Positions 61,397 through 64,000 of a DNA stretch of 64,000 nt are shown here, piece after piece. Each line of letters starts with the position of its first letter. Positions within the stretch are counted from its first letter, which is position 1. Below the pieces are notes generated by a model that had not been told where the DNA came from, did not search any database, and saw nothing but the letters and a program-made list of their open reading frames with translations. The position numbers were made by a program, and so were the translations under genes. Location of the stretch: assembly GCF_039822625.1 (NCBI RefSeq), contig NZ_JBDLLG010000001.1:248001-312000 (forward strand). The letters are read 5' to 3'. This DNA is from Marinimicrobium locisalis (GTDB lineage Bacteria > Pseudomonadota > Gammaproteobacteria > Pseudomonadales > Cellvibrionaceae).

Positions 61397-61897
61397 ATGA
61401 CTATTCTCAAACGCGTCAAAACCCCTTGTGTCGGCGTTTGCTCCACCGGAATTGGCGACAGCGTTTGCCGGGGCTGCAAGCGCTTTGCGCACGAGGTGAT
61501 CGACTGGAACGCCTATGATCAGTCGCAGAGGGCGATTATCGTCCAGAGGTTGGCCACCTTTTTGACCCAGGTGGTTAGCCTGCGCTTTGAGATTATCGAC
61601 GAGTCCGCGCTGTTTCAGCAAATGCGCCACCAGCAAATCCGTTTCAACGAGGATCAAGATCCGTACTGCTGGGTCTTTGATTTACTCAAGGCCGGTGCCA
61701 GTCAGATTCGCGAGCCTAGCCACTTCGGTTTGAGGGTCAAGCCGGAGTGGCAGGGTACCCCCTTGACGGAATTACGGGACCAGATTGATCGGGACTTTTA
61801 CGAGCTGTCTTGTGCCCACTACGAACGCTTTATCGAGCCGGGGCTTGCTCGGGATGCCATGCAAAAAGCGGCTCAAAATACCGAACAAAATACGTGA
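61397..61897 (+). CDS. DUF1289 protein with C-terminal extension
   Basis: 166 residues. The N-terminal ~55 residues are DUF1289: TPCVGVCSTGIGDSVCRGCKRFAHEVIDWN with four Cys able to bind a metal or iron-sulfur cluster. DUF1289 proteins are usually 55-90 residues; here about 100 helical residues follow (FEIIDESALFQQMRHQQIRF, DLLKAGASQIREPSHFG). It is 3 bp after the lactonase gene and 14 bp before miaE, so it may be functionally tied to tRNA modification. Confidence 0.85.
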   Translation: MTILKRVKTPCVGVCSTGIGDSVCRGCKRFAHEVIDWNAYDQSQRAIIVQRLATFLTQVVSLRFEIIDESALFQQMRHQQIRFNEDQDPYCWVFDLLKAGASQIREPSHFGLRVKPEWQGTPLTELRDQIDRDFYELSCAHYERFIEPGLARDAMQKAAQNTEQNT

Positions 61898-61911
61898 AAT
61901 AATGACTTTAA

Positions 61912-62523
61912 ATGACTGATATAAAACCAATTACCGACTTTCTTCAGTGCGAAACTCCGGATGCGTGGGTGACCTGGGCGCTGAACAATGAGCCCCTGCT
62001 GTTGCTCGACCACGCCAACTGCGAAAAGAAGGCCGCCTCCACCGCGCTGACCCTCATGTACCGCTACGTGGGGGATTACGAGATGATGCACAAAATGTCA
62101 CGGCTCGCGCGCGAGGAGCTTCGTCATTACGAGCAGGTCATGAGCCTGATGCAGAAGCGAGACATCGCCTACGGCCAGATTTCCCCCAGCCGCTATGCTT
62201 CGGAATTGAGGCAACCGATTCGCACTCACGAGCCCGGCCGCTATGTGGATACCCTGATTGTGGGTGCCATTATCGAAGCCCGTTCCTGCGAGCGCTTTGC
62301 CAAGCTGGCGCCCCACCTGGATGAGGAGCTGCAGGGCTTCTATCTCTCTTTGCTCAAATCCGAAGCACGCCATTTTCAGGACTATCTTAAACTGGCGCAA
62401 AAAGCCTCGGGGGAGACCGCCATTCAACCGCGGGTGGATGAATTTCTGGCGCTGGAGAAAACTCTGATCGAATCACCGGACGACACCTTCCGGTTTCACA
62501 GCGGCGTGCCCCGGGCCGCATAA
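61912..62523 (+). CDS. miaE: tRNA-(ms2io6A)-hydroxylase
   Basis: 203 residues. Diiron monooxygenase that hydroxylates the isopentenyl group of ms2i6A37 in tRNAs reading UNN codons. The ferritin-like helices with iron ligands are seen in REELRHYEQVMSLM, IEARSCERFAKL and SEARHFQDYLKLA. It starts 14 bp after the DUF1289 gene and is followed by cmoM after 13 bp, forming a tRNA-modification pair. Confidence 0.95.
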   Translation: MTDIKPITDFLQCETPDAWVTWALNNEPLLLLDHANCEKKAASTALTLMYRYVGDYEMMHKMSRLAREELRHYEQVMSLMQKRDIAYGQISPSRYASELRQPIRTHEPGRYVDTLIVGAIIEARSCERFAKLAPHLDEELQGFYLSLLKSEARHFQDYLKLAQKASGETAIQPRVDEFLALEKTLIESPDDTFRFHSGVPRAA

Positions 62524-62536
62524 GAGGTTCGACCCC

Positions 62537-63358
62537 ATGGCCAAACATCCCGTCACGGGTGATCGCAACTTTGATGACCTGGCGGCGCGTTTCGCTCGCA
62601 ACGTCTACGGTGGCTTGAAAGGGCGCATTCGCCTGTCGGTATTACGCCGGGACTTCGGCCACCACCTCCCGATTCCCCCCTTTGTGCCGGATACCGGCAA
62701 ACCCACGCTACGTATTCTGGATGCGGGCGGCGGACAAGGGCAGTTTTCTCTGCCGCTGGCTCGGGCGGGGCACTCGGTCACGCTGTGCGACATCTCGGAG
62801 CAGATGCTCAAGGGCGCCCGGCTGGAGGCGGAGGCGCTTGGGGTGAGTGACCGGGTGAGGCTGGTACGAGCGCCCATCCAGGGGCTCGTCGAGGCGCTAG
62901 CGCCGGAGAGCGAACCGTTTGATTTGGTTATCTGCCATGCGGTGCTCGAATGGGTTTTGGACCCGAAAGCGGTCCTGTCGCACCTGCTTCAGTGGCTGGC
63001 GCCCGGCGGCTATTTATCCTTGAGCTACTACAATTTGCATGGGGCGGTGTACAAGAACCTACTGCGCACCAATTTTAAGAAAGTGGAAAAGGGGGACTAC
63101 GGGGGCTTTCGGGGGAGTTTGTCGCCTATCAACCCGCTCTACCCGGAAACGGTGGACACTTGGCTGGCCGAGCTGCCCCTGAGGCGTTTGGCGACTAGTG
63201 GCATCCGGGTTTTTCACGACTATATTCTCGACAAGGAGCAACGGGAGCAGCACCCGGACAAAGTGGTTGAGTTGGAGCTGCGGCTGTCCCAGCAGGAGCC
63301 ATATCGCTCGCTCGGGCGCTATATACACGTACTGGCGCAGCGGCACCCGGCCCGCTAA
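62537..63358 (+). CDS. cmoM: tRNA 5-carboxymethoxyuridine methyltransferase
   Basis: 273 residues. SAM-dependent methyltransferase that methylates cmo5U34 to mcmo5U34 in tRNAs. NFDDLAARFARNVYGGLKGRIR is the CmoM N-terminus, LDAGGGQGQFSLPLA binds SAM, and ICHAVLEWVLDPKAVL and RVFHDYI are kept as in the E. coli protein. Length is close to the E. coli protein. It follows miaE in the same transcript; the next gene is convergent. Confidence 0.93.
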   Translation: MAKHPVTGDRNFDDLAARFARNVYGGLKGRIRLSVLRRDFGHHLPIPPFVPDTGKPTLRILDAGGGQGQFSLPLARAGHSVTLCDISEQMLKGARLEAEALGVSDRVRLVRAPIQGLVEALAPESEPFDLVICHAVLEWVLDPKAVLSHLLQWLAPGGYLSLSYYNLHGAVYKNLLRTNFKKVEKGDYGGFRGSLSPINPLYPETVDTWLAELPLRRLATSGIRVFHDYILDKEQREQHPDKVVELELRLSQQEPYRSLGRYIHVLAQRHPAR

Positions 63359-63372
63359 TGGGCTTGCGCGGC

Positions 63373-63849
63373 TCAGCCCAACCGCTTTATTAGCAGTTCT
63401 TTTGCTTCGTTCACCTTGGCGGCCAGAAAGTCATTCCCGCCCCGGTCCGGGTGAAGTTTCTGCATGAGTTTCCGGTGGGCAGATACCACTTCGTCTCGGG
63501 TCAGTGCCTGTTCGTCGCCTTTAAGCCCGAGTGTGTCCATTGCCTCCCGCACGGACATCGGACCGACGCTCGGCTGTTTGCCAGCGGTCTGTTGTTTCTG
63601 TTTCCACAGAGGGAAGAATTGCAGGCCCAGCCCCAGGGCCGTTTTAGCCAGGGGCAGTAGGGCGCCGACGATAGCAAAGAGCCAGTGAGCCCGCCCCGTG
63701 GCCACCAAAACCAGAAGTCCGGCACCGGCGCCCCACAGGCCCAGCTTCCAGAGTAGCCGCTTGCGTTCGGCCGGGGGTAGGCGTTTGAGGTGGCCCATGG
63801 CGGCCCAGAGGCCGATGATGATCACCAGGGCAATTAGCAGTCGAATCAT
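63373..63849 (-). CDS. Membrane-anchored J-domain protein
   Basis: 158 residues. Two hydrophobic spans in the N-terminal half (LLIALVIIIGLWAAMGHL and LGLWGAGAGLLVLVATG) precede a short J domain at the C-terminus (MDTLGL to end) with HPDRGG intact. J domains stimulate DnaK ATPase; the layout resembles TIM14/DjlB-like proteins with C-terminal J domain facing the cytoplasm. The start at 63847-63849 is preferred to one 20 codons upstream because it begins directly with the membrane span. It is convergent with cmoM. Confidence 0.88.
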   Translation of the reverse strand: MIRLLIALVIIIGLWAAMGHLKRLPPAERKRLLWKLGLWGAGAGLLVLVATGRAHWLFAIVGALLPLAKTALGLGLQFFPLWKQKQQTAGKQPSVGPMSVREAMDTLGLKGDEQALTRDEVVSAHRKLMQKLHPDRGGNDFLAAKVNEAKELLIKRLG

Positions 63850-63939
63850 TAGAACACTCGTCCAGTCGCATCGGCGCGACGTATGTTGAGCCGGTATTAT
63901 AAAGACCATTGATTCAGGAAAAACAGGGGAGTGACGTAT

Positions 63940-64000
63940 ATGAGGTATTTAGTCCGGCTTAAAATTGTTGGCGTGTGGTTGCTGTTGGGCCTCACGGGCT
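63940..64000 (+). CDS. Exported protein, N-terminus only (cut by window edge)
   Basis: An ATG at 63940 with AGGGGAG nine bases upstream opens a frame to the window end. The 20 residues seen (MRYLVRLKIVGVWLLLGLTG) look like a signal peptide, possibly a lipoprotein one. Nothing further can be said. Confidence 0.6.
   Translation, partial: MRYLVRLKIVGVWLLLGLTG

Overview
The window reads as chromosomal DNA of a marine gammaproteobacterium, probably of the Cellvibrionales (Marinimicrobium, Saccharophagus or Microbulbifer type). This rests on the 1622-residue NAD-glutamate dehydrogenase, acnB, miaE and cmoM, a DUF3080 lipoprotein, an orphan ectoine hydroxylase, and PKD/fibro-slime surface lipoproteins. 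Genus is an inference. No tRNA, rRNA, CRISPR array, insertion sequence or integrase was seen.

Layout. 1-1295 (minus): DUF58 protein (cut by the window edge) and a MoxR ATPase. 1477-14389 (plus): NAD-glutamate dehydrogenase, then amino-acid/GABA catabolism (succinate-semialdehyde dehydrogenase, tartrate/D-malate dehydrogenase-like enzyme, two aminotransferases, D-2-hydroxyacid dehydrogenase, amidase), with a 102-bp palindromic element at 9282-9383. 14664-18691: beta-helix lipoprotein, membrane-attached XRE regulator, phospholipase A2-like secreted protein, CsaA. 18986-30999: one tightly packed operon for a contractile injection system (CIS), ending at a good terminator. 31305-43030: housekeeping and accessory metabolism (pyrD, mgsA, SDR, zinc-type reductase, proline racemase-like enzyme, ectD, dienelactone hydrolase, acnB). 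43527-55215: an envelope cluster of outer-membrane barrels, TPR proteins, TolQ/ExbB, two ExbD and a TonB/AgmX-like protein, which resembles the Glt/Nfs machines known from myxobacteria. 55587-60086: a 1499-residue surface lipoprotein with 46 Asp-Pro-Thr repeats. 60383-64000: SMP-30 lipoprotein, DUF1289 protein, tRNA modification genes miaE and cmoM, a membrane-anchored J-domain protein, and the start of one more exported protein.

The strongest candidate for an undescribed system is the CIS operon. It encodes a tail-terminator-like protein, one sheath, one tube, a CIS_tube/LysM protein, a VgrG-like spike, a possible Cys-rich tip, gp25, a gp6/J baseplate protein fused to a beta-propeller with four Asp-boxes, and tail protein I. 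It has no visible AAA+ ATPase, helical tape measure or tail fibre. It begins and ends with membrane proteins, one of which has an Ig-like domain on its presumed cytoplasmic side. A 390-residue disordered, Arg-rich protein sits between the tube and CIS_tube genes. I infer a membrane-anchored contractile device rather than a freely released particle.

The second item of interest is the Glt/Nfs-like cluster. Its two ExbD proteins differ at the proton-carrying position: Asn in the first, Asp in the second. Smaller items are a 19-bp perfect palindrome before acnB, a CRP-type class-II promoter before ectD, and a proline racemase homologue with four altered active-site positions.
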